DNA of 64,000 nucleotides from the NCBI RefSeq assembly GCF_949987535.1, contig NC_080067.1, positions 31,772,039-31,836,038 of the forward strand, read 5' to 3'. The position numbers and the translations under genes were made by a program. This stretch comes from Balaenoptera acutorostrata. Its lineage: Eukaryota > Chordata > Mammalia > Artiodactyla > Balaenopteridae. Positions 36,790 to 48,900 of the stretch are shown here, one piece after another. Below the pieces are notes generated by a model, which saw nothing but the letters and a program-made list of their open reading frames with translations, was not told where the DNA came from and ran no database searches. Within the stretch, counting starts at the first letter, position 1. The number at the start of each line of letters is the position of its first letter.

Positions 36790-36912
36790 TTATTATTATT
36801 TTTTTTTGCCACCCCACACAGCTTGTGGGATCTTGGTTCACAAGCAAGAGGTCCAGCTGAAGCTCCTGAGGTGGGAGCTCTGAGTCCAAACCAGTGGACT
36901 AACAGAGAACCT
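36790..36912 (-). repeat. tRNA-SINE-like segment in L1-C 5' UTR
   Basis: After a T run, CAGCTTGTGGGATCTTGGTTC and GTGGGAGCTCTGAGTCCAAACC match the antisense order of the short CHR-2-like SINE seen at 28444-28578. It lies just upstream of ORF1. No target duplication is clear, so it may be part of the L1 family's own 5' UTR. Confidence 0.6.
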
Positions 36913-37077
36913 CAGACCCGAGGGAATAGTCATTGGAGTGAGATCTCCCAGAGGTCCTCATCTCAGCACCAAGACCCAGCTCTACACAACAGCCTATAAA
37001 CTCCAGTGTTGGAAGCCTCACACCAAACAACCAGTAAAACAGGAACACAATCCCACTCACAAAAAAAAGGAAAATAA

Positions 37078-37995
37078 AATGAGATGACAAAAAAATATGT
37101 CACAGATGAAGGAGCAGGGTAGAAACCTCCAAGACCAAATAAATGAAGAGGAAATAGACAATCTACCTAAAAAAGAATTCAGAGTAATGATAGTAAAGAT
37201 GATCCAGAATCTTGGGAATAGAATGGAGGCACGACTGAGAAGATACAAGAAGTGTTTAACAAAGACCTAGAAGAACTAAAGAACAAACAAACAGAAATGA
37301 ACAACACAATAACTGAAATGAAAAATAAACTAGAAGGAAATAACAGAATAACTGAGGCAGAAGAATGAATAAATGAGCTGGAAGACAAAATGGTGGAAAT
37401 AACTGTCGAGAAGCAGAATAAAGAAAAAAGAATGAAAAGAATTGAAGACAATCTCGGAGACCTCTGGGACAACATGAAACACACCAACATTCAAATTATA
37501 GGGGACCCAGAAGAAGAAGAGAAAAAGAAAGGGTCTGAGAAAATATTTGAAGAGATTATAGTGGAAAACTTCCCTAAGATGGAAAAGGAAATAGTCACCC
37601 AAGTCTAGGAAGACCAGAGAGTCCAGGAAGACGAGTCCCATACAGGAAAAACCCTAGGAGAAACACACACCAAGACACATGTTAATCAAACTAACAAAAA
37701 TTAAATTCGAGGAAAAATATTAAAGCAGCAAGGGAAAAACAAAAAATAACATACAAAGGAATCCCCATAAGGTTACCAGCTGATTTTTCAGCAGAAATTC
37801 TGCAGGCCAGAAAGGAGTGGCAGGATATACTTAAAGTGATGAAAGAGAAAAACCTACAACCAAGATTACTCTACCCAGCAAGGACCTCATTCACATTCGA
37901 TGGAGAAATCAAAAGCTTTTCAGATAAGCAAAGCTAAGATAATTCAGCACCACCAAACCAGCTTTACAACAAATGCTAAAGAAACTTCTCTAGGC
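37078..37995 (+). pseudogene. L1-C ORF1 remnant
   Basis: Coiled-coil text at 37180-37400 (for example EAEE-like heptads) leads to the RNA-recognition region at 37390-37608, which includes NIQIIGDPEEEE. The C-terminal domain continues in other frames to about 37995. Stop codons at the start (ATGAGATGA) and in the middle show it is dead. Very similar to L1-D ORF1. Confidence 0.82.
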
Positions 37996-38051
37996 AGGAA
38001 ACACAAGAGAAGAAAAAGGCTCATAAAAACAAATCCAAAACAATTAAGAAA

Positions 38052-41000
38052 ATGGTAATAGGAACATACATATGGATAATAACCTTGAATGTAAATAGAT
38101 TAAATGCCCCAACCAAAAGACATAGAGGGGCTGAATGGATACAAAAACAAGACCCATATATATGCTGTCTACAAGAGACCCAGTTCAGACCTAGGGACAC
38201 ATACAGACTGGAAGTGAAGGGATGGAAAAAGATATTCCATGCAAATGGAAATCAAAACAAACTTGGAGTAGCAATTCTCATATCAGATAAAATAGACTTT
38301 AAAATAAAGACTGTCACAAGAGATAAGGACGGATGCTACATAATGATCAAGGGATCAATCCAAGAAGAAGATATAACAATTATAAATATTTATGCACCCA
38401 ACAGAGGAGCACCTCAAAACATAAGACAACTGCTAACAGCTATAAAAGAGGAAATCGACAGTAACACAATAATAGTGAGGGACTTTACCACCTCACTTAC
38501 TCCAATGGACAGATCATCCAAACAGAAAATAAAGAAGGAAACACAAGCTTTAAATGACACAATAGATCAGACAGATTTAACTGATATTTATAGAACATTC
38601 CACCCGAAAGTGGCAGAATACATTTTCTTCTCAAGTGCACAAGGAACATTCTCCAGGATAGATCACATCTTGGGTCACAAATCAAGCCTCGGAAAATATA
38701 AGAAAATTGACATCATATCAAGTATCTTTTGTGACCACAACTCTATGAGATTGGAAATCAATTACAGGAAAAAAACCTGTAAAACCCACAAATACATGGA
38801 GTCAAAGCAGTGCGCTATTAAACAACCAAGAGATCACTGAAGAAATCAAAGGAGAAATTAAAAAATACACAGAAACAAATGACAATGAAAATACAACAAC
38901 CCAAACCTATGGGACACAGCAAAAGCAGTTCTAAGAGAGAAGATTAGAGCAATTCAATCTCACCTCAAGAAACAAGAAAAATCTCAAATAAGCAATCTAA
39001 CCCTATACCTAGAGGAACTAGAGAAAGAAGAACAAAGAAAACCCAAAGTCAGTAGAAGGAAAGAAATCATAAAGATCAGAGCAGAAATAAATAAAACAGA
39101 AACAAAGAAAACAAGAGCAAAGAACAATAAAACTAAAAGCTGGTTCTTTGAGAAGATAAACAAAATTGATAAACCATTAGCCAGACTCATCAAGAAAAAA
39201 AGGGAGAGGACGCAAATCAATAAAATTAGAAATGAAAGTAAGAAATCACAACTGACACTGCAGAAATACAAACTGAGACTACTACAAACAACTATATGCC
39301 AATAAAATGGACAACCACAAAGAAATGGACAAATTCTTGAAAAGATACAATTTTCGAAGACTGAACCAGGAAGAATTAGAAAATATAAACAGACCTATCA
39401 ACCTATGAAATTGAAACTGTAATTAAAAATTTTCCAGCAAACAAAAGTCCAGGACCAGATGGCTTCAGAAGTGAATTCTGTTAAACATTTAGAGAATAGC
39501 TAACATCGATCCTTCTCAAATTCTTTCAAAAAATTGCAGAGGGATGAACACTTCCAAATTCATTCTATGAGGCCACCATCACCCTGATACAAAAACAAGA
39601 AAAAGATATCATAAAGAAAGAAAATTATAGACCAATATCACTGATGGACATAGATGCAATCCTGAACAAAATACTAGCAAACAGAATCCAACAACATATT
39701 AAAAGGATCATACACCATGATCAAGTGGGATTTACCCCAGGGATGCAAGGATTCTTCAATATACACAAATGAATCAATGTGATACACCATATTAACAAAT
39801 TAAGGAGTAAAAACCATATGATCATCTCAGTAGATGCAGAAGAAGCTTTTGATAAAATTCAACACCCATTTACGATAAAAACTCTCTGAATATGGGCATA
39901 GAGGGAAACTACTTCAACATAATAAAGGCCATATATGACAAGCCCAGAGCAAACATCATACTCAAAGTTGAAAAACTGAAATCATTTCCACTCAGATAAG
40001 GAGCAAGACAAGGATGTCCACTCTCACCACTATTATTCAACATAGTTTTGGAAGTCCTAGCCATGCAATCAGAGAAGAAAAAGAAATAAAAGGAATACAA
40101 ATTGGAAAAGAAGTAGTAAAACTGTCACTGTTTGCAGATGACATGATACTATACACAGAGAATCCTAAAGATGCCACCAGAAAACTACTAGAATTAATCA
40201 ATGAATTTGGTAAGGTTTCAGGATAGAAAATTAATGGACAGAAATCTCTTGCATTCCTATACAGTAACAACAAAAAATCAGAAAGGGAAATTAAGGAAAC
40301 AATCCCATTTACCATCACAACAAAAAGAATAAAATACCTAGGAATAAACCTACCTAAGGAGGCGAAAGACTTGTACTCAGAAAACTATAAAACACTGATG
40401 AAAGAAATCAAAGATGACATAAACAGATGGAGAAATATACCATGTTCTTGGATTGGAAGAATAAATATTGTGAAAATGACTATACTACTCAAAGCAACCT
40501 ACAGATTCAGTGCAATCCTGATCAAATTACCAATGGCATTCTTCACAAAATTAGAACAAAAAATTTCACAATTTTTATGGAAATGGAAAAGACCCCGAAT
40601 AGTCAAAGGAGTCTTGAGGGGAAAAAACGGAGCTGGAGGAATCTGCCTCCCTGACTTCAAACTATACTACAAGGCTACAGTAATCAAGACACTATGGTAC
40701 TGGCACAAAAACAGAAATATAGATCAATGGTACAGGATAGAAAGCTCAGGATAAACTCATGCACATATGGTCACCTAATTTAGGACAAAGGAGGCAAGAA
40801 AATACAATGGAAAAAGACAGCCTCTTCAATAAGTGGTGCTGGGAAAACCGGACAGCTATATGTAAAAGGATGAAATTAGAACATTCCCTAACACCATACA
40901 CAAAAATAAACTCCAAAAGGATTAAAGACCTAAATGTAAGACCAGATACTATAAAACTCTTAGAGGAAAGCATAGGAAAAACACTCTTTGACATAAACCA

Positions 41001-41405
41001 CAGCAAGATATTTTTTTGACCCCCCTCCTAGAGTAATGGAAATAAAAACAAAAATAAACAAATGAGGCCCATTTAAACTTAAAAGCTTTTGCACAGCAAA
41101 GGAAACCATAAACAAAATGAAAAGACAATCCTCAGAATGGGAGAAAATATGTGCAGATGAAACAACAGACAAAGGATTAATGTCCAAAATACACAACCAG
41201 CTAACGTAGCTCAATATCAAAAAGCAAAAAACCCAATTAAAAAACGGGCAGAAGACCTAAATAGACATTTCACCAAAGAAGACATACAGATGGGCAACAA
41301 ACACATGAAAAGACGCTCAACATCACTAATTATTAGAGAAATGCAAATCAAAACCACAATGAGGTATGACCTCACAACAATCAGAATGGCCATCATCAAA
41401 AAATC
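38052..41405 (+). pseudogene. L1-C ORF2 remnant
   Basis: The endonuclease domain is open for 262 codons at 38052-38840. It keeps ITLNVNRL (metal-binding Asn), CLQETQ (catalytic Glu), YAPN, and FCDHNS (the SDH box with Ser replaced by Cys). The expected GDFN reads RDFT at 38478-38489, changing Gly to Arg and Asn to Thr. RT follows at 39290-40226 with FADDM near 40131 after several stops. C-terminal pieces lie at 40371-40754 and 40759-41019. It ends abruptly at 41405, so the last ~100 residues are missing. Confidence 0.86.
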
Positions 41406-44400
41406 TAGAGAACTACAATCCTGCAGCCTGTGGAACAAAAAACACATTCACAGAAAGACAGACAAGATGAAAAGGCAGAGGGCTATATACCAGATGAAGG
41501 AACAAGATAAAACCCCAGAAAAACAACTACATGAAGTGGAGATAGGCAACCTTCCAGAAAAAGAATTCAGAATAATGATGGTGAAGATGATACAGGACCT
41601 CGGAATAAGAATGGAGGCAAAGATCGAGAAGATGCAAGAAATGTTTAACAAAGACCTAGAAGAATTAAAGAACAAACAAACAGAGATGAAAATACAATAA
41701 CTGAAATGAAAACTACACTAGAAGGAATCCATAGCAGAATAACTGAGGCAGAAGAACGGATAAGTGACCTGGAAGACAGAATGGTGGAATTCACTGCTGT
41801 GGAACAGACTAAAGAAAAAAGAATGAAAAGAAATGAAGACAGCCTAAGAGACCTCTGGGACAACATTAAATGCAACAACATTCGCATTATAGGGGTCCCA
41901 GAAAGAGAAGAGAGAGAGAAAGGACCAGAGAAAATATTTGAAGAGATTATAGTCGAAAACTTCCCTAACATGGGAAAGGAAATAGCCACCCAAGCCCAGG
42001 AAGCACAGAGAGTCCCATACAGGATAAACCCAAGGAGGAACACACCGAGACACATAGTAATCAAATTGGCAAAAATTAAAGACAAAGAAAAATTATTGAA
42101 AGCAGCAAGGGAAAAACGACAAATAACATACAAGGGAACTCCCATAAGGTTAACAGCTGATTTATCAGCAGAAACTCTACAAGCCAGAAGGGAATGGCAT
42201 GATATACTTAAAGTGATGAAAGGGGAGAACCTACAACCAAGATTACTCTACCCGGCAAAGATCTCATTCAGATTTGACGGAGAAATCAAAAGCTTTACAG
42301 ACAAGCAAAAGCTAAGAGAAATCAGCACCACCAAACCAGCTTTACAACAAATGGTAAAGGAATTTCTCTAAGTGGGAAACACAAGAGAAGAAAAGGACCT
42401 ACAAAAACAAACCCAAAACAATTAAGAAAATGGTCATAGGAACATACATATCGATAATTACCTTAAATAAATGGATTAAATGCTCCAACCAAAAGACATA
42501 GACTGGCTGAATGGATACAAAAACAAGACCCATCTATATGCTGTCTAAAAGAGACCCACTTCAGACCTAGGGACACATACAGACTGAAATTGAGGGGATG
42601 GAAACAGATAGTCCATGCAAATGGAAATCAGAAGAAAGCTGGAGTAGCAATTCTCATATCAGACAAAATAGACTTTAAAACAAAGACTATTACAAGAGAC
42701 AAAGAAGGACACTACATAATGATCAAGGGATCAATCCAAGAAGAAGAAATAACAATTATAAATATATATGCACCCAACATAGGAGCACCTCAATATATAA
42801 GGCAACTGCTAACAGCTATAAAAGAGGAAATCGACAGTAACACAATAATAGTGAGGGACTTTAACACCTCACTTACTCCAATGGACAGATCCTCCAAACA
42901 GAAAATAAAGAAGGAAACACAAGCTTTAAATGACACAATAGACCACATAGATTTAATTGATATTTATAGGACATTCCATCCAAACACAGCAGATTATACT
43001 TTCTTCTCAAGTGCACATGGAACTCTCTCCAGGATAGATCATATCTTGGGTCACAAATCAAGCCTTGGTAAATTCAAGTAAATTGAAATCCTATCAAGTA
43101 TCTTTTCTGACCACAACGCTATGAGACTAGTTATCAATTACAGGAAAAAATCTGTAAAACATACAAACACATGGTGGCTAAACAATACGTTACTAAATAA
43201 CCAAAAGATCACTGAAAAAATCAAAGAGGAAATCAAAAAATACCTAGAGACAAATTACAACGAAAACACGACAATCCAAAACCTATGGGACGCAGCAAAA
43301 GCAGTTCTAAGAGGAAAGTTTATAGCAATACAAGGCTACCTCAAGAAACAAGAAAAACCTCAAATAAACAATCTAACCTTACACCTAAAGGAACTAGAGA
43401 AAGAAGAGCAAACAAAACCCAAAGTTAGCAGAAGGAAAGAAATCATAAAGATCAGAGCAGAAATAAATGAAATAGAAACAAAGAAAATAACAGCAAAGAT
43501 CAATAAAACTAAAAGCTGGTTCTTTGAGAAGATAAACAAAATTGATAAGCCATTAGCCAGACTCATCAAGAAAAAGAGGGAGATGACTCAAATCAATAAA
43601 ATTAGAAATGAAAAAGGAGAAGTTACAACAGACACTGCAGAAATACAAAGCATCCTAAGAGACTACTACAAGCAACTCTATGCCAATAAGATGGACAACC
43701 TGGAAGAAATGGACAAATTCTTAGAAAGGTATGACCTTCCAAGACTGAACCAGGAAGAAACAGAAAATATGAACAGACCAATCACAAGTAATGAAATTGA
43801 AACTGTGATTAAAAATCTTCCAACAAACAAAAGTCCAGGACCAGAGGGTTTCACAGGTGAATTCTATCAAACATTTAGAGAAGAGCTAACACCCATCCTT
43901 CTCAAACTCTTCCAAAAAATTGCAGAGGAAGGAACACTCCCAAACTCATTCTATGAGGCCACCATCACCCTGATACCAAAACCAGACAAAGATACTACAA
44001 AAAAAGAAAGTTACAGACCAATATCACTGATGAATGTAGATGCAAAAATCCTCAACAAAATACTAGCAAACAGAATCCAACAACACACTAAAAGGATCAT
44101 ACACCACGATCAAGTGGGATTTATCCCAGGGATGCAAGGATTCTTCAATATATGCAAATCAATCACTGTGATACACCATATTAACAAACTGAAGAATAAA
44201 AACCATTTGATCATCTCAATAGATGCAGAAAAAGCTTTTGACAAAATTCAACACCCATTTATGAAAACTCTCCAGGAAGTGGGCATAGAGGGAAACTACC
44301 TCAACATAATAAAGGCCATATATGAGAAACCCACAGCAAACATCATTCTCAACGGTGAAAAACTGAAAGCATTTCCTCTAAGATCAGGAACGAGACAAGG

Positions 44401-44700
44401 ATGTCCACTCTCACCACTATTATTCAACATAGTTTTGGAAGTCCTAGCCACGGCAATCAGAGAAGAAAAAGAAATAAAAGGAATACAAATTGGAAAAGAA
44501 GAAGTAAAACTGTCACTGTTTGCAGATGACATGATACTATACATAGAGAATCCTAAAAATGCCAGCAGAAAACTACTAGAGCTAGTCAATAAATGTGGTA
44601 AAGTTGCAGGATACAAAATTAATGCACTGAAACCTCTTGCATTCCTATACACTAATGATGAAAAATCTGAAAGGAAATTATGGAAACACTCCCATTATTT
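41406..44700 (+). mobile_element. L1-D: sense L1, truncated at both ends
   Basis: Begins about 60 bases upstream of ORF1 (ACAATCCTGCAGCCTGTGGA of an L1 5' UTR end) and stops in the RT domain near 44700. It follows L1-C with no spacer. Loss of the 3' end without an A tail is unusual for a retrotransposition product and points to later rearrangement. It is the least decayed L1 here. Confidence 0.88.
41467..42371 (+). pseudogene. L1-D ORF1, one frameshift
   Basis: Starts at ATG 41467 with Met-Lys-Arg-Gln. The first ~78 codons read in one frame to 41700; a one- to two-base loss near 41690 shifts to the frame 41706-42371 (221 codons). Domains in order: short N-terminal tail, coiled coil with heptad runs (about 41560-41860), RNA-recognition domain with NIRIIGVPEREE, and C-terminal domain ending in a Leu-TAA at 42371. 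Total length about 300 codons, normal for a mammalian L1 ORF1. It would be the RNA chaperone of the retrotransposon particle. Confidence 0.9.
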
Positions 44701-44704
44701 TTAA
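42430..44704 (+). pseudogene. L1-D ORF2 (endonuclease-RT), nearly open but 3' truncated
   Basis: Starts at ATG 42430. A two-base loss near 42467 in the ITLN-V-N region, which removes the metal-binding Asn context, shifts the frame; from there the frame is open to 44704 apart from one TAA at 43079-43081. The endonuclease keeps KETH (catalytic Glu), YAPN, and a SDHN box near 43110; the GDFN motif reads RDFN at 42854-42865. The RT domain (43700-44600) has [12 protein letters not shown], the QVGFIPG box, SPLLFN and catalytic FADDM at 44519-44533. The 527-codon stretch 43121-44704 is the longest open frame in the window. RT thumb and the Cys-rich C-terminus are missing. Confidence 0.92.
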
Positions 44705-45930
44705 ATACCCTTTCAGACCCTCTTTGTCTTTTCTGATGATACAAAGGTTGGGTTCTTTGTTAGTGTCCCACAGGTCCTTGAAGCCCTGTTCATTTTCCTT
44801 TTTTCAGTCTATTTTTTCTTTTTGTTCAGATTAGGTCAATTATATCAGGTTCACTGATTCTATCCTCTGTCATCTAGTGAGTTTAAAGTAATTTTTTACT
44901 GTATTTTTCAGCTCTATCCTTTCCATTTGGTTCCTTTAAGTAACTTCTGTCTCTATGCTGAGATCTTCTATTTTTCCATCTGTTTCAGAGAATTTGTAAT
45001 TGCTTGTAAAAGTCATTTTTATGATGGCTGCTTTAAAATCTTTGTCAGATCATCCAATATCTGACTCATCTTGGTGTTGGTGTCAGCTAATTTTCTATTC
45101 TCATTCATGTTAATTTTCCATCCTCTGTATAATGGGTGAATTTTTTTTTTACTGTATCCTGGGCATTTTGGCTATTTTTTAAGGAAGCCCTGGGTCCTAT
45201 TAATATTTTGTTTTAGCATCAGTCCTCTGTTTATCTTTGGCCTAATTCTGTGAGCTGTGGTTCCAATGACAATCTAATTTTCGAAGTCTATGCAGTGCTA
45301 TTTTGCTGTCTGCTGCTTCTCTTAGCTTGTAACCTGAGGCTGCCACTGGTCTCAGCTAATGCAGTCTGAGGGAGATGAAGGAGCTTCCCCAGGCTGAGTG
45401 ATCTCACACCTCTAAGGTGCATGGGACAAAGAACATTTCCTAGATTGTGTATTTATCTTGGAATGATGCCGTCTGCCAGTGCTACCAGCAGAATGGTGTA
45501 GAATGGGCTGGGGAGAAGTCTTGTGCCCTATGGGGGAGAAGAGAACCTCATGGGCCAGGTACTTGTGGTGGGATCCCCCTAGCTAGCGTCCCCTACTATG
45601 TGGTGTCTCTGGGGAAGTGAGCTGAGTCTCAGCCCTGGCAGGGAGAAGGGCACTTCCTCTGGCTATTTAAAGTCAGTAAGGCTTTCCAATCTGTCCCTTT
45701 GTTGGTTCAGCCAGTTTTGCCTAGTGATGTAGGCAGGACTCCTGATCAGCCAGGGAGAGGAATTAGCCTATCTGTGCCAGCTCAAGGAGCTTGCAGTCGG
45801 TGTGCAAGATTGTCCAAGGACTAGAGAGTATGATCAGTGCTCAGGGTGAATACAGGTTTTGAAGGGCCAAAGCAGGTAGGATTTTGCAAGCCTTCCTTAA
45901 GAAAAACAGTACAAAATTAGGTATGAAAGT
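44701..45930 (-). mobile_element. Old L1M ORF1/5' UTR region, antisense
   Basis: Text such as CATTTTTATGATGGCTGCTTTAAAATC and ATCCTGGGCATTTTGGC resembles the antisense of ORF1 N-terminus and 5' UTR of old L1M elements. It may be the far end of the L1M seen at 34258-35700, but the intervening ORF2 half is absent. Confidence 0.6.
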
Positions 45931-46129
45931 GAGTACTGCTTAAGACTTACAAAAGAAATACACATTTAACAAATCTAAAATTTAAAAAAATTGATAAATG
46001 CCACAAACACCTCAAATCCAGAAAAATAAAATATTTTTATTAATTAAAAAAATCACAAATCAAATTGCAACTGTTTATGAGACAGCACTATAGAAAATGG
46101 TAAAGCAAGCTCAAATGATTGCCATTTGA

Positions 46130-46660
46130 CTTTGCTGATTGTATTACTTTTCTGTTGCTCTGTAATTAATTACCACAAACTTAGCAGCTTAAAACAACAT
46201 ACATTTACTATCTCACAATTTCTGTAAGGAGTCTAGGCACAGTTTACCTGGGTCCTCTGCTCAGAGTCTTACAAGGTATCAATTAAGATGTTATCTAGGC
46301 TGAATTATCATCTGGAGCCTTGAGTGGCTGAATCTGATCCCAAGCTCTTTCAGTTTGTTGACATAACTCACTTCTTTGCTGCTGTGTGACTGAAATGTCT
46401 GTTTTATTGCTGGCTGTCAGCTGAAGGCCATCTGCAGTTCCTTGCCACCTGGACCTTTCCCTGGGCTCACAAACAAACTGGCAGCTTGCTTCCTCGAGCC
46501 AGCAATAGAGAAAAGTCTCTCTAGTCAGCTAAGAGTGACATCTTATGACTTTTTTCATATAACTAACCTAATCAAGGAAGAGATATCCCATCTCATTTTC
46601 ATATTCTATTATTTTAGAAGCAAGTCATAGGCCCTGCCTACGTTCAAGCTGCGATAAGTG
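46130..46660 (+). repeat. Unassigned mammalian interspersed repeat
   Basis: The run TTTTCTGTTGCTCTGTAATTAATTACCACAAACTTAGC...AACAACAT, then ACCTGGGTCCTCTGCT, CTTGCCACCTGGACC and TTAGAAGCAAGTCATAGGCCC, is a high-copy mammalian pattern that I recognise but cannot place in a family with confidence (possibly an LTR or DNA element). Confidence 0.55.
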
Positions 46661-48196
46661 CTGTCATAAATGGATGTAATTTCAATGTGCAAGAAATTAT
46701 TCAGTAGGAAAAAGCTGTTAAAGGCGGAGATCAAGATGGTGGAGTAGAAGGCTGTGGAGCTCACCTCCCTTTACTAACACATCATGTTTGTACATGTGGA
46801 ACAGTTCTCACAAAAAACCAACTGAAAACTGGCAGAAGACCTCTTATACAATCAAAGCTGCAAGAAAGATCCCCATGGAACTGGGCAAGATGGAAAAAAA
46901 AAAAAAAGGCATTGGGATGGGACTGGTGCTCCCAGGAGGGAGCTGTGAAACAGGAAAGTTTCCCTTGCCCTGGGAACCCCCTTTGCTGGCTGGGAGGTTC
47001 ACTAGGACAGATAGAGAGTTGAAGGGGCATGGCATCTGCCTGCCTAGCAATCTGGGCAGAGAGAGACAGGAGCTGATGGCTTTCACGTCCCTGCCCTTCC
47101 CAGCCCGAAATGTGCGCCAGGTGAGGCTGCTAGTATGTGCAGTGCCTAGGCCCTGAAACTAGGGCTTCAGTGGAGGGACCCTGGTAGAGGACTAAGTCTA
47201 GCTGCACACAGACAGCCTGAAGGGGCTGGTGTGTGGTCTGGGCTGCCATAGTGCATGCAGGGCGGGGTGCGGGTATGCCATGGGAGCCCCACTGTCAGCA
47301 TGCCATGGTGGCGTGTGGCTCCAGAGGCTGCAAGCTTCGTGAGCTTGAGGGCAGGGGCAGAGTGATTATTAACTCTCCCACAGCAGGGGTGTGTCCGGGG
47401 GCAGGCCCAGCAGCAGCAGAGTTTGTTAGCCTGCACATCAGGTGGTGGGTGGCATCACAGAATCGCATGTCCCTGGAGGACAGCCCCTGGGGAGGAGTAT
47501 GGAGTGGTTCCTTTCCCAGCAGGAGTATTCCATTCCCACCTATATCACAGTGCATCTTGGAGCTGGATCTGGGGCGGACAGGCCCTACGAGAGGCCTACC
47601 ACAGAGGCAGGTCAGGTTCTAGGCAGCGGTACGACCACTTTGACTCCTGCAGCCACAACATTCCGGCCCCCTGCGCCAGCCTAACACTAGGTCTGGGATG
47701 AACACAATGGAGAAAGGGATGTGACCTTGGGCTACTTCTGAGAAAAACCAAGGACACCAGCACAGGTGGCACATAGGTTCACTGTGACCACACAGGCCTC
47801 ACTTGCTTCAGCACTCACCTCTTTAGGCACAGAGCACACACTAAGGGCAACAGAGTTTTACTGAACCCAAATCTCAGGGCTTCTACTCCAACAACTGGGG
47901 AGCAGACCTGCCCCTGACAGGGCTGTGACAGCCACAGATCAAAGAGGAGGCCCCACCCAACTTCCAGTGCAGGCTCTGATCACTACAAAACCAAACACAC
48001 CCCCTGTCAAGGCAATAATAGCCAGCACACTCTGAGGAAAGTTGTGGCAGGCATCCATACCAAAAACAGCCCTGGCACCAAAAATAATGGACTCACACAG
48101 TCTACACAGTGACTCTCCCACATAAAAACAGCCCTTCATGACCACAGTATATAACTGTTTCTCCTAAATACACAGAGGCAGAGAAACTTGAGTAAA

Positions 48197-48519
48197 ATGA
48201 AAAAGCAGAGGAACTACTCCCAATTAAAAGAACAAGAGAAATCCCCTGAAAGAACAAACAATGAAACAGATCTCTCCAGTCTACTAGACCCCATTCAAAA
48301 AGGAGGTAATAAAAATGCTAAAGGAATTAAGAAAGATTATCAATAGAAATGCAGATCACTGTAACAAGGAAGTAGAAACTATAAAGAGGAACCAATCAAA
48401 ATTAGACAACTCAATTAGCAGACTAAATAATGCAGAAGAACAAATAAGGGATGTGGAAGATAGAATAATGGAAATCATCCAATCAGAACATCAGACAGAA
48501 AGTCAAAACATTCTCTGAC
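48197..48519 (+). pseudogene. L1-E ORF1 N-terminal fragment
   Basis: ATG at 48197 (Met-Lys-Lys-Gln) begins ORF1. A coiled-coil stretch is open at 48315-48518 with repeated leucine/isoleucine spacing and ends at the deletion junction. RNA-binding domains are absent. Confidence 0.75.
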
Positions 48520-48900
48520 ATAAATGGTAGCAATACTTTCTTAGATCAGTCTCCCAATGCAAAATAAATAAAAGCAAAAATAAACAAATGGGACCTAATC
48601 AAACTTAAAATCTTTTGCACCACAAAGGAAACCATCAACAAAACAAAAAGACAACCTATAGAATGGGAGAAACTTTTTGCATATGATGTGACTGACAAGG
48701 GGTTAATATCCAAAATATACAGACAGCTCACACAACTCAATAAAAGAACAACAAAAAACTCAATCAAAAAACAGGCAGAAGACCTAAATTGACATTTCTC
48801 CAAAGAAGACATACAGATAGCCAATGGAATATTACTCAGCCATAAAAAAGAATGAAATATGGCCACTTGCAGCAACATGGATGGACCTGGAAATTATCAT
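48520..48900 (+). pseudogene. L1-E ORF2 C-terminal scraps
   Basis: Text from CATTCTCTGACATAAATGG to about 48818 matches the ORF2 C-terminal third of L1-A (about 22000-22310). At 48822 it skips about 400 bases to the GGAATATTACTCAGCCATAAAA region close to the ORF2 stop. Confidence 0.75.

Larger units (their letters stand above)
35750..41405 (+). mobile_element. L1-C: sense L1 with tandem-repeat 5' UTR, 3' truncated
   Basis: Opens with GTCAAGATGGCAGTGTGGGA. The GC-rich 5' UTR (to about 37077) contains two to three ~180-205-bp tandem units, unlike L1-A, B and E. ORF1 (37078-37995) and ORF2 (38052 on) follow. Homology stops in the ORF2 C-terminus at about 41405 (CATCATCAAAAAATCTA) and switches to the end of another L1's 5' UTR. 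No 3' UTR or A tail. Inserted next to old antisense L1M. Confidence 0.88.
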
